Source: UBA4729 sp038236865 (GTDB lineage Bacteria; Patescibacteriota; Saccharimonadia; Saccharimonadales; UBA4665). Taken from it: a DNA stretch of 64,000 bases. A program made the position numbers and the translations under genes. Under the pieces are notes generated by a model. It was not told the DNA's origin, made no database searches, and was given only the letters and a program-made list of their open reading frames with translations. Positions 1-9,331 of this stretch are shown here, in pieces; within the stretch, counting starts at the first letter, position 1, and the number at the start of each line of letters is the position of its first letter. The stretch covers positions 1 to 64,000 of the forward strand of contig JBBRZI010000001.1 of assembly GCA_038236865.1 (NCBI GenBank), in the 5' to 3' direction.

Positions 1-79
1 CCACGAAGTGCTGACAACATGTGCTACCAGTATAACAGGCACACTTGTACATACTCGTCGAAACACTTATGCTTCTAGT

Positions 80-1744
80 ATGGATAAATTTAAATCAAAA
101 CTGCAGACAATTGGATTCATGGGCGAAATGGATGATTCGGCGGCGACGCGGGATTTTTATAGCCACGATGCCTCGTTATTTGAGATACGACCCAAGCTCG
201 TTGTCTTTCCAAAAGACGCCGGTGACGTAAAAAAACTGGTCAGCTTGGTTGCGGCCAACAAGCATCATATGACGCATCTCTCACTCACAGCGCGGTCAGC
301 CGGCACTGACATGTCGGGCGGCACCATCAACGATTCGGTGATTGTCGACTTTAGTAAGCACTTTACTAAGATTGAACACGTCAGCGCTACCGAGGCTCAG
401 GCTCAACCCGGTGTGTTCTACCGTGATTTTGAGGTTGAGACGCTCAAGCATAAAGCACTGATGCCCGCCTACCCGGCGTCGCGCGATATGGCGACGATTG
501 GCGGCATGGTGGCCAACAACGCCGGCGGCGAAAAGTCGCTCGAATACGGTAAGACCAAGGACTTCGTCAACCGGCTACAAGTCGTGTTTGCCGACGGTAA
601 TGAATACACCGTCCGGCCGCTCAACAAAACCGAGCTCGACCAGAAACTGGCGCAGACTGACTACGAAGGCGCTATTTACCAGCGAATCTTTAAGCTGTGC
701 GAATCAAAGTACGATGCCATTAAAGCCGCCAAGCCTGGCGTCAGAAAAAACTCGATGGGCTACAACCTATGGGAAGTCTGGGACCGCGAGACTGGCATCT
801 TTGACCTGACAAAGCTGATCGTTGGCTCAGAAGGCACGCTCGGCTTCGTGACGGACATTACCTATCGGCTAGTGCCGCACCGCCCGCACTCCGGCCTGCT
901 CGTGCTGTTTCTGCACGATATCGACGCTCTCGGTAAGTTGATTCCGGTCGTCCTCGAACACCACCCGGCAACGTTCGAGTCGTTCGACGATCAAACCCTG
1001 CTACTGTCGCTACGCTTCATGCCAAGCTTTTTGAAGCTGCTGGGCGTACGCCGGTTTATTCACTTATTGATTACGCTCATCCCCGACGGTTTGCAACTGG
1101 TGCGCGGTATTCCTAAACTGATTTTAATGGTCGAATTTAACGGCGACTCTGAGCAAGAAGTCCGCGAAAAAGTCCACGCCCTGCACCGCGAGCTTGGGCA
1201 CCACCGGGCACGCTACGAGATCAACGGCTTTGAAGAGGACGCCACTGAAGCCAAGAGTGAAAAGTTTTGGATTATGCGCCGCTATAGCTTCCAGCTGTTG
1301 CGCAGCAAAGTCAAAGAAAAACACACCGCGCCGTTTATTGATGATTTGATCGTGAACCCTATCTATATGGCCGAATTCTTGCCCAAACTCCGCAATATTG
1401 TCAAAAAGTACAAACTGTTCGCGACGATTGCCGGCCATATGGGTGACGGCAATTTCCATATCATTCCGCTGATGAAGCTTGAAGATCCAAAAGAGCGGGC
1501 CAAGTTGTTGCCAGCTATGAAAGAAGTCGATGAGTTAGTGCTGAAATACCACGGCTCACTTTCCGGCGAGCACAACGACGGGCTGGTGCGCGGGCCGTGG
1601 CTGGAACAGCAGTTTGGCAAGGAGATCCTCGGCTATTTTAAGCAAGTGAAGCATATTTTTGATCCTGATAACATCTTCAATCCGCACAAAAAATCCGATT
1701 CCGATTGGGACTATAGCTTTAGCCACATTCGCGATCACTTTTAA
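80..1744 (+). CDS. FAD-linked oxidase, D-lactate dehydrogenase/GlcD-like
   Basis: Flavoprotein of the D-lactate/glycolate dehydrogenase (GlcD/DLD) type, 554 aa. The N-terminal FAD-binding PCMH half (about residues 35-240) includes the glycine-rich PASRDMATIGGMVANNAGG region. The C-terminal FAD-oxidase domain carries the TIAGHMGDGNFH and SGEHNDG motifs expected for metal/substrate binding. The family oxidises 2-hydroxy acids and passes electrons to quinone or another acceptor; the substrate here is not proven. The reading frame stays open to a GTG at 8, but the ATG at 80 gives the normal family N-terminus and TATAAC at 31-36 is a possible -10. There is no obvious Shine-Dalgarno sequence. It could feed the cytochrome b at 19274 (inference only). 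Confidence 0.85.
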   Translation: MDKFKSKLQTIGFMGEMDDSAATRDFYSHDASLFEIRPKLVVFPKDAGDVKKLVSLVAANKHHMTHLSLTARSAGTDMSGGTINDSVIVDFSKHFTKIEHVSATEAQAQPGVFYRDFEVETLKHKALMPAYPASRDMATIGGMVANNAGGEKSLEYGKTKDFVNRLQVVFADGNEYTVRPLNKTELDQKLAQTDYEGAIYQRIFKLCESKYDAIKAAKPGVRKNSMGYNLWEVWDRETGIFDLTKLIVGSEGTLGFVTDITYRLVPHRPHSGLLVLFLHDIDALGKLIPVVLEHHPATFESFDDQTLLLSLRFMPSFLKLLGVRRFIHLLITLIPDGLQLVRGIPKLILMVEFNGDSEQEVREKVHALHRELGHHRARYEINGFEEDATEAKSEKFWIMRRYSFQLLRSKVKEKHTAPFIDDLIVNPIYMAEFLPKLRNIVKKYKLFATIAGHMGDGNFHIIPLMKLEDPKERAKLLPAMKEVDELVLKYHGSLSGEHNDGLVRGPWLEQQFGKEILGYFKQVKHIFDPDNIFNPHKKSDSDWDYSFSHIRDHF

Positions 1745-1853
1745 GCTTCTTGATAGCTCACTTTTGCGTTCCCATTGTGCGGGAGGTAGAATCTCCTTTG
1801 TGTTTGATTCATAAACTTTTTCCATAATCCTTAGGAAATCGTACTGTCTACAT

Positions 1854-1927
1854 TGTCATACCGGGCTTGACCCGGTATCCAGGCTACGAGCTTTTTGTCT
1901 GGATCCTGAAACAAGATCAGGATGACA
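1854..1927. repeat. Dispersed palindromic repeat, copy 1
   Basis: A 74-bp imperfect palindrome starting TGTCATACCGGG and ending CAGGATGACA. It contains inner hairpins (ACCGGG/CCCGGT, ATCCAG/CTGGAT, TCCTGA/TCAGGA). A close second copy lies at 4830-4902. It sits between two convergent genes. It resembles the small hairpin repeats (REP/MITE-like) dispersed in many bacterial genomes. Confidence 0.8.
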
Positions 1928-1987
1928 GCTCAGGATTTAGCCTCATCACCTTATGCCGGATCGTTGCCAGCAGGACGTGACTCCGTA

Positions 1988-2012
1988 GTGTGAGAGGACG
2001 GACCTCTCACAC
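1988..2012. repeat. Perfect 10-bp stem-loop between convergent genes
   Basis: GTGTGAGAGG and CCTCTCACAC form a perfect 10-bp inverted repeat around a 5-nt loop. It lies between the ends of the FAD oxidase gene and the histidine kinase gene. There is no T-run on either side, so it is not a canonical intrinsic terminator, though it may stabilise RNA 3' ends. The rest of the 379-bp gap holds the palindromic repeat and nothing else recognised. Confidence 0.6.
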
Positions 2013-2123
2013 ATAGCAGCTGAAGTCGACCGCTTCGCGGCAGCCGGAGACAAAAGTATGGATAGAAAAGAAGGAAATTGTATTACGGAATTGTGAGGGC
2101 GGTGATGCCTACTGGACTGCTAA

Positions 2124-3137
2124 CTAGTTGCCGGTGGTTGGAATGCTCAAAGTTGCCTTGGTGCCGTGGCCGGACTGGCTCGAAATCGTAATGCTACCGT
2201 GATGGATGCTGGCAATCATATGGGCGATGCTGAGCCCCAGGCCGTAGCCCGCTTGGGTCGTCTTGTTGCGCGACGAATCCGCCCGATAAAAGCGGTCGAA
2301 GATGTGTTCGAGCGCCTGCTTGTCGATGCCCTTGCCCGTGTCGCTCACCGTCAGAAGCGCATTGGGTCCGTCAAGTTTGCTCGTGAGTGTCACGGTGCTC
2401 CCTGCCGAGCTGTATTTGATGGCGTTGTCGAGTAGCACTACAATGGCTTGGGCTAGGCTGATTGGGTCACCGAACAGTGGTACATCTTTGGTTTTATTTT
2501 CGATAGTGATGGATTGGTGCCCGGCTAGCTGGCTGACTTGTTTGATGGCTGAGGTTACGATATCGTTGGATGTTAGATCGGTGAAAGTTTGTTCGAGCTG
2601 ACCGGCGTCGAGCTTGGTGAGGCGTAGCAAGTTATTGATTAGGATTTCCATTTTACCGACTTCTTCGATATTGCTGGCGAGGGTGGCGCGCAAATCCCGG
2701 GACGAGCTTTTGCTGTCCAGTAGTGCTACCTCGCTCTCCATCCGTAGTGCCGTCAGCGGCGTCCGCAGTTCGTGGGAAACATCGGCCGTAAACCGGGCCT
2801 GTTGGTGGTGGGCTTCTTCGATTGGTTTGAGTGTCCGCCGGGCCAGAAAGTAACCAGCCAGCCCCGCCAGCACTAGCACGCCGAGATTTAGTAGCAGAAG
2901 GTCGTAAATGAGAGCGTGTTGGCTGCGGCTATAATCGGTGGTCGAGCGCAGGATTGGGTTGTCCTGAAAGATGGGAAACTGGTGGTAAATGCGTTCTGAC
3001 TCCTGGTGGATGCCGCGGGCTAGTTCGTCGAGGGTCACGCGGTAAAGCACCAAGCTAAACATGACGCTGATAGTCATAACAATGGCTAAATACCAGGCGG
3101 TTAATTTGAGGGTTGCGGAGCGAAACATGGAGCCCAT
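2124..3137 (-). CDS. Membrane sensor histidine kinase
   Basis: Sensor kinase of 337 aa. It has a TM helix near residues 12-31, a short extracytoplasmic loop of about 45 residues, and a second TM helix near 78-98. A HisKA domain follows with the phosphoacceptor in DVSHELRTPLTAL. The HATPase domain has N, G1 and G2 boxes (LLDNAIKYS, DTGKGID, GYGLGLSIAHMI). Its ATG follows the TAA stop of the response regulator directly (TAAATG, no gap), so the two are translationally coupled and form a two-component system. The sensed signal is unknown; the loop is too short to suggest a ligand fold. Confidence 0.93.
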   Translation of the reverse strand: MGSMFRSATLKLTAWYLAIVMTISVMFSLVLYRVTLDELARGIHQESERIYHQFPIFQDNPILRSTTDYSRSQHALIYDLLLLNLGVLVLAGLAGYFLARRTLKPIEEAHHQQARFTADVSHELRTPLTALRMESEVALLDSKSSSRDLRATLASNIEEVGKMEILINNLLRLTKLDAGQLEQTFTDLTSNDIVTSAIKQVSQLAGHQSITIENKTKDVPLFGDPISLAQAIVVLLDNAIKYSSAGSTVTLTSKLDGPNALLTVSDTGKGIDKQALEHIFDRFYRADSSRNKTTQAGYGLGLSIAHMIASIHHGSITISSQSGHGTKATLSIPTTGN

Positions 3138-3818
3138 TTAAGTGGCGCTCAGTTTATAGCCAAAGCCGCGCATCGTCTGGAGTAAGGGTTTGGACTTTTT
3201 GAATGGACGATCAATTTTATTACGCAAGTAACCGATATAGACTTCGATAGTGTTGGGCAGGATATCGGCGTCTTCATCCCAGATGTGGCTAATGATCATA
3301 TCTTTGGTGATGACCTGACCGGGGTGGTGCATAAAATATTCGAGCAACGAGAACTCTTTATGGGATAGTTTGATGGTTTGTTCACCGCGCGTAACCACGT
3401 AGGTTATGGGGTTGAGCGTGAGATCACCGACTTGCAATGTAGTGCCGGCGTTGGTAGCTGGTCGGCGCAGCAGTGCCCGCACGCGGGCCGTTAACTCGTC
3501 GAAGGAGAATGGCTTGACGAGGTAATCGTCGGCACCACTGTTGAGACCCTCGACCCTGTCGCCGATGGTGCCGCGGGCCGTCAGCATGATAATCGGAGTA
3601 GCGACACCGTCGGCTCGCAGCTGGCGGCATAGGGAAACACCGTCGAGGCTGCCCGGCAGCATGCGGTCGAGCACGATTACGTCGTAGTCGGACGTCGAGG
3701 CGTAGCTGTAGCCGGTGTCACTGTCGAATACGGCATCGACGGCATAGCCTTTGAGCTCGAGACCACGCTTAATGGCTTGGGCGATTTTGGGCTCGTCTTC
3801 GATAACTAATACACGCAT
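3138..3818 (-). CDS. OmpR-family response regulator
   Basis: DNA-binding response regulator of 226 aa. The receiver domain (about residues 1-115) has the acidic pocket from VIEDEP, the phosphoacceptor Asp in VIVLDRMLPG and the conserved Lys in DYLVKPFSFDEL. A C-terminal winged helix follows (IKLSHKEFSLLEYFM to GFGYKLSAT). Partner of the kinase encoded directly downstream. The promoter -10 (TATAAT) ends 6 nt before the ATG, so the transcript should be leaderless. A palindrome CTGATGAAAATCAG just upstream may be an operator for self-regulation (inference). Confidence 0.95.
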   Translation of the reverse strand: MRVLVIEDEPKIAQAIKRGLELKGYAVDAVFDSDTGYSYASTSDYDVIVLDRMLPGSLDGVSLCRQLRADGVATPIIMLTARGTIGDRVEGLNSGADDYLVKPFSFDELTARVRALLRRPATNAGTTLQVGDLTLNPITYVVTRGEQTIKLSHKEFSLLEYFMHHPGQVITKDMIISHIWDEDADILPNTIEVYIGYLRNKIDRPFKKSKPLLQTMRGFGYKLSAT

Positions 3819-3824
3819 GGTCTG

Positions 3825-3830
3825 ATTATA
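3825..3830 (-). promoter_or_regulatory. -10 element of leaderless response-regulator promoter
   Basis: Minus-strand TATAAT with only 6 nt to the ATG at 3818, which places the transcription start on the start codon. The -35 region is weak (GCTGAT, 17-bp spacer). The inverted repeat CTGAT-GAAA-ATCAG at about 3840-3853 overlaps the -35 and could be a regulator site. Confidence 0.65.
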
Positions 3831-3863
3831 GGGCCAAACTGATGAAAATCAGCTGAAAGCCGG

Positions 3864-4736
3864 CTACTTACCTTTCGTGGCGGCGACGAGGCGGTTGCGG
3901 GCGTGTGTGCCGAAGATGAAGACAACGAGCAGCAGGAGCATGCTGATGTAAGCGGTGCGGTCGAGCAGGTTGGCAGCGACGATAGTTGAATTGCTGATGT
4001 GGTGCAGCTGTTGGGATAGCACTAAGAACGATTCGCGGAACCCAATTGCCCCGGGGGTGATAGACACAAACAAAGCGAAGTTGGCTGCTCCGGTGTAGAC
4101 GATTGTTTGTCCGAAGCTAACCTGCGGATCGACGGTTTTGAGTTCGACAAAAAACAACGTCGTAATGATGAGTATTTGTAGGAACGTGGCCGCCGCCATC
4201 ACGTATAAACCGCGCAAATCGAGCTGCCAAAACCGCTCGATAATCGGCAGTTTGACGTAGCGCAGGCCCAGGAATACCAAGGCGCTGAGCGCGAGCCCGG
4301 CGATGAGCCACCAGCCGAGCACGCCGGACAGCAAAAAGAGGCCGCTAAACAAGGCATAGAAGCCGTAATAGGCCAGCGTGGCGGCCGTGTAGTTTTTGAG
4401 GCTGATATTGTGTTTCTTCTTAAGATAGACGCCGCGAAAAGCCGGTCCGCTCTGGAGTGGGCCAAAAAAGTTAATAATTGACGAGTACATCGTAACTAGA
4501 GTGACTTCATGGATGGGCAGTGTCGTACGACACAATTGGAGTGTTGCCTGGAACACGAGGCCGAGGCTGAGCATAAAAATGAGGTATAGCGCCAGTAAGG
4601 TGATCAATACGCCCGGCGTGGTCTGCCTGATCTGTTGGCGCACCGCCTCGTGCGTTACGAAGTAGTTGATAAAAGCGCCGACCGTGACGAGCAAGATGGA
4701 TACAACGGCAATCGGCCGCCACGGAAAACGAAACAT
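3864..4736 (-). CDS. Flippase-like integral membrane protein (UPF0104/AglD-like)
   Basis: 290-aa multispan membrane protein with about seven TM helices. The C-terminal TPGAIGFRESFLV motif is typical of the lysylphosphatidylglycerol synthase TM region/UPF0104 family, whose members are proposed to flip lipid-linked substrates. There is no catalytic domain, so it is the stand-alone transporter-like form; a second family member is at 14080. TATTAT at 4743-4748 ends 6 nt before the ATG, suggesting a leaderless start. The two-component system lies downstream on the same strand after 45 bp. Confidence 0.8.
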   Translation of the reverse strand: MFRFPWRPIAVVSILLVTVGAFINYFVTHEAVRQQIRQTTPGVLITLLALYLIFMLSLGLVFQATLQLCRTTLPIHEVTLVTMYSSIINFFGPLQSGPAFRGVYLKKKHNISLKNYTAATLAYYGFYALFSGLFLLSGVLGWWLIAGLALSALVFLGLRYVKLPIIERFWQLDLRGLYVMAAATFLQILIITTLFFVELKTVDPQVSFGQTIVYTGAANFALFVSITPGAIGFRESFLVLSQQLHHISNSTIVAANLLDRTAYISMLLLLVVFIFGTHARNRLVAATKGK

Positions 4737-4758
4737 ATCCTCATAATATCGTAGTGCT

Positions 4759-4959
4759 TAGACTTTCGCTACTTAAGCTGTATCACAATAAGCTGTCGAT
4801 AACTTGGAGATTTACCCAAATCCTAACGATGTCATACCGGACTGGATCCGGTATCCAGGCTAAGAGGTTTTGTTTGGATCCTGAAACAATTTCAGGATGA
4901 CAGTGGCGGGAGGTGTTGTCCTTATCGAAATTTGGGTTTTAGACTTTCGCTACTTAAGC
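4759..4959. repeat. Nested repeat structure with 20-bp direct repeats
   Basis: The 20-mer TAGACTTTCGCTACTTAAGC occurs at 4759-4778 and again, identical, at 4940-4959. Inside lies an 8-bp inverted repeat, ACCCAAAT (4814-4821) and ATTTGGGT (4930-4937), which in turn encloses palindrome copy 2. The block separates two divergent genes. This layout fits insertion of a small hairpin element between duplicated flanks, or a structured promoter region. Confidence 0.7.
4830..4902. repeat. Dispersed palindromic repeat, copy 2
   Basis: A 73-bp relative of 1854-1927 with the same ends (TGTCATACCGG and CAGGATGACA) and the same inner hairpins. Several substitutions are compensatory, for example ACCGGACTGGATCCGGT versus ACCGGGCTTGACCCGGT, so pairing rather than primary sequence seems conserved. 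Confidence 0.8.
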
Positions 4960-4996
4960 GAGCCCTCATGTAAAGCGCGCTATAATACATCCAATA

Positions 4997-6532
4997 ATGC
5001 ATATCCCTCTGCACAAGTCTTCACTGGACACTTTTCTGCAACGCCTGGCGGGCTTTATTGGTTCTACCCGGTTCTATCGCCTGATTATCGTGGTTTTTGT
5101 GCTGCAGGCCTTGTGGATTGCTCTGAGCGGCCTATACCCGATGGCTTTTGATGAAGATTTCCATATGGGCGTTATTCGACTCTATGCCCAGCACTGGAGT
5201 CCGTTCTGGAGTAGCCATCCGACGGGCGGCGATGCGTTCGGTGCGATTAGCCGTGACCCATCGTACCTGTTCCATTACGCCATGAGTTTCCCGTACCGGT
5301 TAATTAGTAGCCTCACTGATAACCAAACCGTCCAGGTTATAAGCTTGCGCCTCATCAATATCACCCTGTTGGCAACTAGCTTGCCGCTGTTTCGCCGCTT
5401 ACTCGCTAAAACACATGCGTCGGTCGGGCTGGTTCATATGTGCTTGGCTTTGTTTGTGCTCGTGCCCATCGTGCCACTACTTGGTGCGCAGATCAATTAC
5501 GACAACCTGTTCATCCCACTGACCGCGCTAGTGCTGCTACTGACCATCCGGTTTAGCGAACGGCTGCGCGCCGAGCGGGCAATTCCGATTAAGACAGTAT
5601 TGGCGCTCGCGATAGCGCTGTTGCTGACGAGCCTCGTCAAATACGCGTTTCTGCCGATTGTCCTCGCGATTGCCGGATATGCAGCAGTCGAACTCTACCG
5701 TTTTTGGCGGCCCAAGGGCGCCTGGCGCGAGGCCCGACGTCAATTGAACGCCATGACCCCCACACTTCGCTGGTTGCTGATGATTGGACTGGTGTTGTCT
5801 ATGGGATTGTTCGTGGAGCGCTACGGGCTCAACTTGGTACGCTACCACAAGCCGGTACCAGATTGTGGAAACGTGTTGAGTGTGCAGCAGTGCAGTTCGT
5901 ATGGTCCTTGGTTACGTGATTATGATCTTGCAAATAGCAAAGTCGAAGGTCACGGAAACCCAGTGCTATTTACGCGGGCTTGGGTCTACGGTATGTGGCT
6001 ACGTTCATTTTTTGCAGTCGATGGTCCGGGGACGTCTTTCCAATCGGGAGGGCCTTTATTGGTCCCGGGCCTGGTAGTGGCAACAGCCGCCACGGCGGGA
6101 ACGGTGTTGACAGTGGTGTATTGGCGGCGTCTTTATGCACGATTCAATAAACCGGTTCTCGGTCTGTTGGTGGTAGTCAGCCTAACCTATATTGTCGTTT
6201 TGTGGCTCAACGCTTACGCCGCCTTTGGTCGGACTGGGCAACCAGTCGCGATTAACGGCCGCTATCTTTTGCCAGTGTTGCTGCCGATTATGCTAATCGT
6301 CGGTTTGGCGTACCGGGAGTGGCTGCGCAATCGCCCCGGCCTCAAGTCCGCCCTAGCGACCATACTGTTACTGAGTTTTATGTGGGGCGGAGGTGCCCTG
6401 ACCTATATATTGCGGAGTAACGACGCCTGGTACTGGCCTAGCCCAACCGTCCGAACGGCTAATCATATCGTGAAGCGTGCTCTCGGCCCACTGACACCGG
6501 GCAACGACTACCCAGCTGAATTTCTGCAGTAA
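4997..6532 (+). CDS. Polytopic GT-C type glycosyltransferase (predicted)
   Basis: 511-aa membrane protein with roughly ten TM helices. The first extracytoplasmic loop carries an acidic motif (AFDEDFHMG), as in PMT/ArnT-like GT-C enzymes, where an Asp/Glu binds metal or the acceptor. Such enzymes move sugars from polyprenyl-phosphate donors to envelope acceptors on the outer face. The GT2 gene lying tail to tail at 6538 could make the donor lipid. TATAAT at 4981-4986 lies 10 nt before the ATG, so the leader would be about 4 nt. Substrate unknown. Confidence 0.7.
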   Translation: MHIPLHKSSLDTFLQRLAGFIGSTRFYRLIIVVFVLQALWIALSGLYPMAFDEDFHMGVIRLYAQHWSPFWSSHPTGGDAFGAISRDPSYLFHYAMSFPYRLISSLTDNQTVQVISLRLINITLLATSLPLFRRLLAKTHASVGLVHMCLALFVLVPIVPLLGAQINYDNLFIPLTALVLLLTIRFSERLRAERAIPIKTVLALAIALLLTSLVKYAFLPIVLAIAGYAAVELYRFWRPKGAWREARRQLNAMTPTLRWLLMIGLVLSMGLFVERYGLNLVRYHKPVPDCGNVLSVQQCSSYGPWLRDYDLANSKVEGHGNPVLFTRAWVYGMWLRSFFAVDGPGTSFQSGGPLLVPGLVVATAATAGTVLTVVYWRRLYARFNKPVLGLLVVVSLTYIVVLWLNAYAAFGRTGQPVAINGRYLLPVLLPIMLIVGLAYREWLRNRPGLKSALATILLLSFMWGGGALTYILRSNDAWYWPSPTVRTANHIVKRALGPLTPGNDYPAEFLQ

Positions 6533-6537
6533 CCAGA

Positions 6538-7482
6538 TTACTTGCTAAATTGGGTGCGCTTGATCTGTTCGAGGCTGTCTTCGATAAGGGAACGATTGAT
6601 GCGAATAAGATCAGCAATAATGTTCAAGACGAGACACAAGAACGCGCTTGTCATCAACAGTGACCCAACCAGCAACGATTGGATATGCCCTTGCCCGCCG
6701 TTGACCTGGAGGCTGAAATAGAAGAAACGGGCAAACGGGACGAGGCCAAGTCCAAACAGCAGGCCACCCAGCGAGCCAAACAGCATGTAGGGCTTGTACA
6801 TGACATAGGCCCGGACGATGGTGACACCCGATTTGTAGACGTGCTCCCAAGTTGATGAAAATAGGCGCGATTCACGTAGTTTCGGGTTGGTCGTGATTTG
6901 AATACTCGAAATGGCTAAGCCTTTATTGCCGGCTTGGATGATGGTTTCCATGGTGTAGCTAAAGCGGCTCGTCGGGTTGAGGCGCAGTAGTGATTCTTTG
7001 GAATAGGCCCGAAAGCCACTCGGGGCGTCGGGCAGGTCGGTGCCGGCGGCGATACTGACGACTTTGCTACCGACCCGTTGCAGAAATTTCTTAATCGGTG
7101 AAAAGTGGGCAATTTTGTGGGTTTGGCGGTCGGCAATAACGATATCGGCCTCGCCGCGGAGGATTGGCTGGACGAGATCCCCGGTTCGATCTTGCGGGTA
7201 TTGATTATCGCCGTCAGTGTTAACGAGGATGTCGGCCCCGAGCGCGAGCGCCGCGGTGACGCCGTCTTTAAACGAGCGACCGAGGCCTTGGGTACGGTTG
7301 TGATGGACAAAGTGGGTCACGCCCATTGATTTAGCCACCGCCACTGTTGCATCAGTTGAACCGTCATCGATAATTAACACGATAATCGTATCGATACCGT
7401 CGATAGCTTTCGGAATACTGTCTAGCACCAACGGCAGTGTGTTGGCTTCATTGAGGCAAGGGATTTGGATAACTAATTTCAT
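6538..7482 (-). CDS. GT2 glycosyltransferase, polyprenyl-phosphate sugar synthase-like
   Basis: 314-aa GT-A enzyme. Residues 1-220 contain PCLNEANTLPLVL, the DDGSTDATV nucleotide-binding motif and the DxD-like NTDGDNQY. Two C-terminal TM helices follow (about 228-252 and 265-290). This is the DPM1/GtrB-like architecture that transfers a sugar from a nucleotide donor to a lipid phosphate at the inner membrane face. TATACT at 7502-7507 is a plausible -10 with a leader of about 12 nt. It converges with the GT-C gene, with 5 bp between the stops. Confidence 0.85.
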   Translation of the reverse strand: MKLVIQIPCLNEANTLPLVLDSIPKAIDGIDTIIVLIIDDGSTDATVAVAKSMGVTHFVHHNRTQGLGRSFKDGVTAALALGADILVNTDGDNQYPQDRTGDLVQPILRGEADIVIADRQTHKIAHFSPIKKFLQRVGSKVVSIAAGTDLPDAPSGFRAYSKESLLRLNPTSRFSYTMETIIQAGNKGLAISSIQITTNPKLRESRLFSSTWEHVYKSGVTIVRAYVMYKPYMLFGSLGGLLFGLGLVPFARFFYFSLQVNGGQGHIQSLLVGSLLMTSAFLCLVLNIIADLIRINRSLIEDSLEQIKRTQFSK

Positions 7483-7661
7483 AACAGATGTAATTGTCGG
7501 TAGTATACCTTAAGACGGGCTCAAACTTCAATGAACTAAGCTGCTTAGCTATTCAGCCTGATCTCAACGAGTAGGCCTAGACTGCCCTAGTGATGGTACG
7601 ATTGGGGGGTTGTAGCGATAGCTTCAAATCATAAATTGCGTATAATAGGACTACATATCAG

Positions 7662-9221
7662 ATGCTAAAGAAACAGTCCACCAACAAACCTTATTCAGCG
7701 AAGCGCGGCCTGCGACCGGGGCAAGACGTCTTCGTTACCCCCAGAGCTGCGGAATATCCCGGGGTGGGCGTAACGCTACGTTCCTATGGGAGTAAGTCGG
7801 CTGCGCCTTCCCGCCAGGCGCGCCCCACAGCCGCCAAGGCTACTAATACATCGTTGTGGAAGCGCTGGAAACTCAAACGGATCATTATCATCCTGCTTAT
7901 TTTGCTGACACTGGTGGGCGGCTGGCTGGGTATTAAATTCCTCTACAACGCCCATAAGTTGTTCGGTGGCAATATATTTAGCGTCCTGCAAACCACCCGG
8001 CTGAAGGGTGAAGACAGCGGCCGGGTTAACATCCTACTGGCTGGAAATTCGGCCGACGATGCTGGCCACGCCGGGGGCGAATTAACCGATTCGATTATGA
8101 TCATCAGTATCGACACGAAGCACAACAAAGCTATTCTGCTGAGCGTGCCCCGGGATCTTTGGGTTAACCTCGGTGATAATGGCCACCAAAAGATCAACGA
8201 TGCCTACGTTGTCGGTCAAGACAATCGCTTCAGCGACAACGGCTACCCGACGGGCGGGATGGGTCAGCTCCAGCAGGTCATCGAAAACGACTTTGGTATA
8301 TCGATCAACTACTACGCGCTGGTGAACTACAATGCCTTTCGTGATTCGGTTGACGCCGTCGGCGGAATTGACCTTACCATCAAAAGTTCCGACCCGCGCG
8401 GGCTGTACGACCCGAGTATTGACTACGCGACCCGAGGGCCACTCGTTAAGTTGACCAACGGCACACACCACCTAAACGGCGCCCAGGCTCTGAACCTGGC
8501 CCGCGCCCGGGGCGACAACTATCGGTCATATGGCTTCAATCAAGCTGATTTCGACCGGACAGAGCACCAGCGCCAAATGCTCGTTGCCCTCAAGAGCAAG
8601 GCGGTTTCAGCGGGAGTTATTGCTAACCCGGCCCGCCTGAGCAGTCTGTCAGATGCCATCGGCAATAATGTTAAGACCAACTTGAGCTTGAGCGAGGTTC
8701 GCCGGCTGTACGATTTAACCAAAGCCATCGGTGGTAGCAGTATCAGCTCGGTCAGTCTCAATAGCGCTAACGGCAAAAACTTACTGGCTAATTACCGGAC
8801 ACCTCGTGGCGACTCGGCGTTGACGCCGGCAGCCGGGGTCGATGATTTCAGCGACATTCAACAATTCATGAAGCAGCTGACTTCCAACAACCCAATCGTC
8901 CAAGAGGCGGCTAAGATAGTGGTGCTCAACGCTACCGATAAGATCGGCCTGGCATCGAAAGCCCGGCCGATCCTTGAGAGCAAGAATCTAAACGTCACGG
9001 GTGTGGCCGATGCGCTCGCTAACCAACCAACGACGACGATTATTGATACGACTGGCGGCAGCAAGCCGGGCACGAAAGTAGCCTTGCAGCAAATTTATGG
9101 GAAAACAGTGGTATTCACGGCGGCCAATCCGTATGCCAGTAAGTACATTGCCGATTTTATTGTTATCCTCGGGGTCGATCAGCTCCCCAAAGTAGCGCCG
9201 GCGACGACAACTGTACGCTAG
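7662..9221 (+). CDS. LytR-CpsA-Psr (LCP) family phosphotransferase with LytR_C domain
   Basis: 519 aa: a basic cytoplasmic N-terminus of about 70 residues, one TM helix near 73-95, and an LCP domain about 120-340 (LTDSIMIISID, LLSVPRDLWV, DAVGGIDLTI, LNLARARGD with the conserved arginines). A LytR_C domain follows near 415-515 (KIVVLNAT to FIVILGVDQ). LCP enzymes attach undecaprenyl-linked glycopolymers to peptidoglycan outside the membrane. The neighbouring glycosyltransferases make this the likely last step of a wall-glycan pathway. TATAAT at 7641-7646 ends 15 nt before the ATG. Confidence 0.92.
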   Translation: MLKKQSTNKPYSAKRGLRPGQDVFVTPRAAEYPGVGVTLRSYGSKSAAPSRQARPTAAKATNTSLWKRWKLKRIIIILLILLTLVGGWLGIKFLYNAHKLFGGNIFSVLQTTRLKGEDSGRVNILLAGNSADDAGHAGGELTDSIMIISIDTKHNKAILLSVPRDLWVNLGDNGHQKINDAYVVGQDNRFSDNGYPTGGMGQLQQVIENDFGISINYYALVNYNAFRDSVDAVGGIDLTIKSSDPRGLYDPSIDYATRGPLVKLTNGTHHLNGAQALNLARARGDNYRSYGFNQADFDRTEHQRQMLVALKSKAVSAGVIANPARLSSLSDAIGNNVKTNLSLSEVRRLYDLTKAIGGSSISSVSLNSANGKNLLANYRTPRGDSALTPAAGVDDFSDIQQFMKQLTSNNPIVQEAAKIVVLNATDKIGLASKARPILESKNLNVTGVADALANQPTTTIIDTTGGSKPGTKVALQQIYGKTVVFTAANPYASKYIADFIVILGVDQLPKVAPATTTVR

Positions 9222-9331
9222 TTGCTCGCCGCTCATGTACCGCGATGTTCCAGCGTGGCGACCCCCAAATGATACGAATCAAATACAAAACTCTACCATC
9301 CGTTAGCGTTACAGTGTAAACTGAAACACAC

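Noticed and set aside
1988..2012. Intrinsic terminator for the first gene
   Set aside because: Perfect stem but no T-run on either strand, so kept only as a stem-loop.
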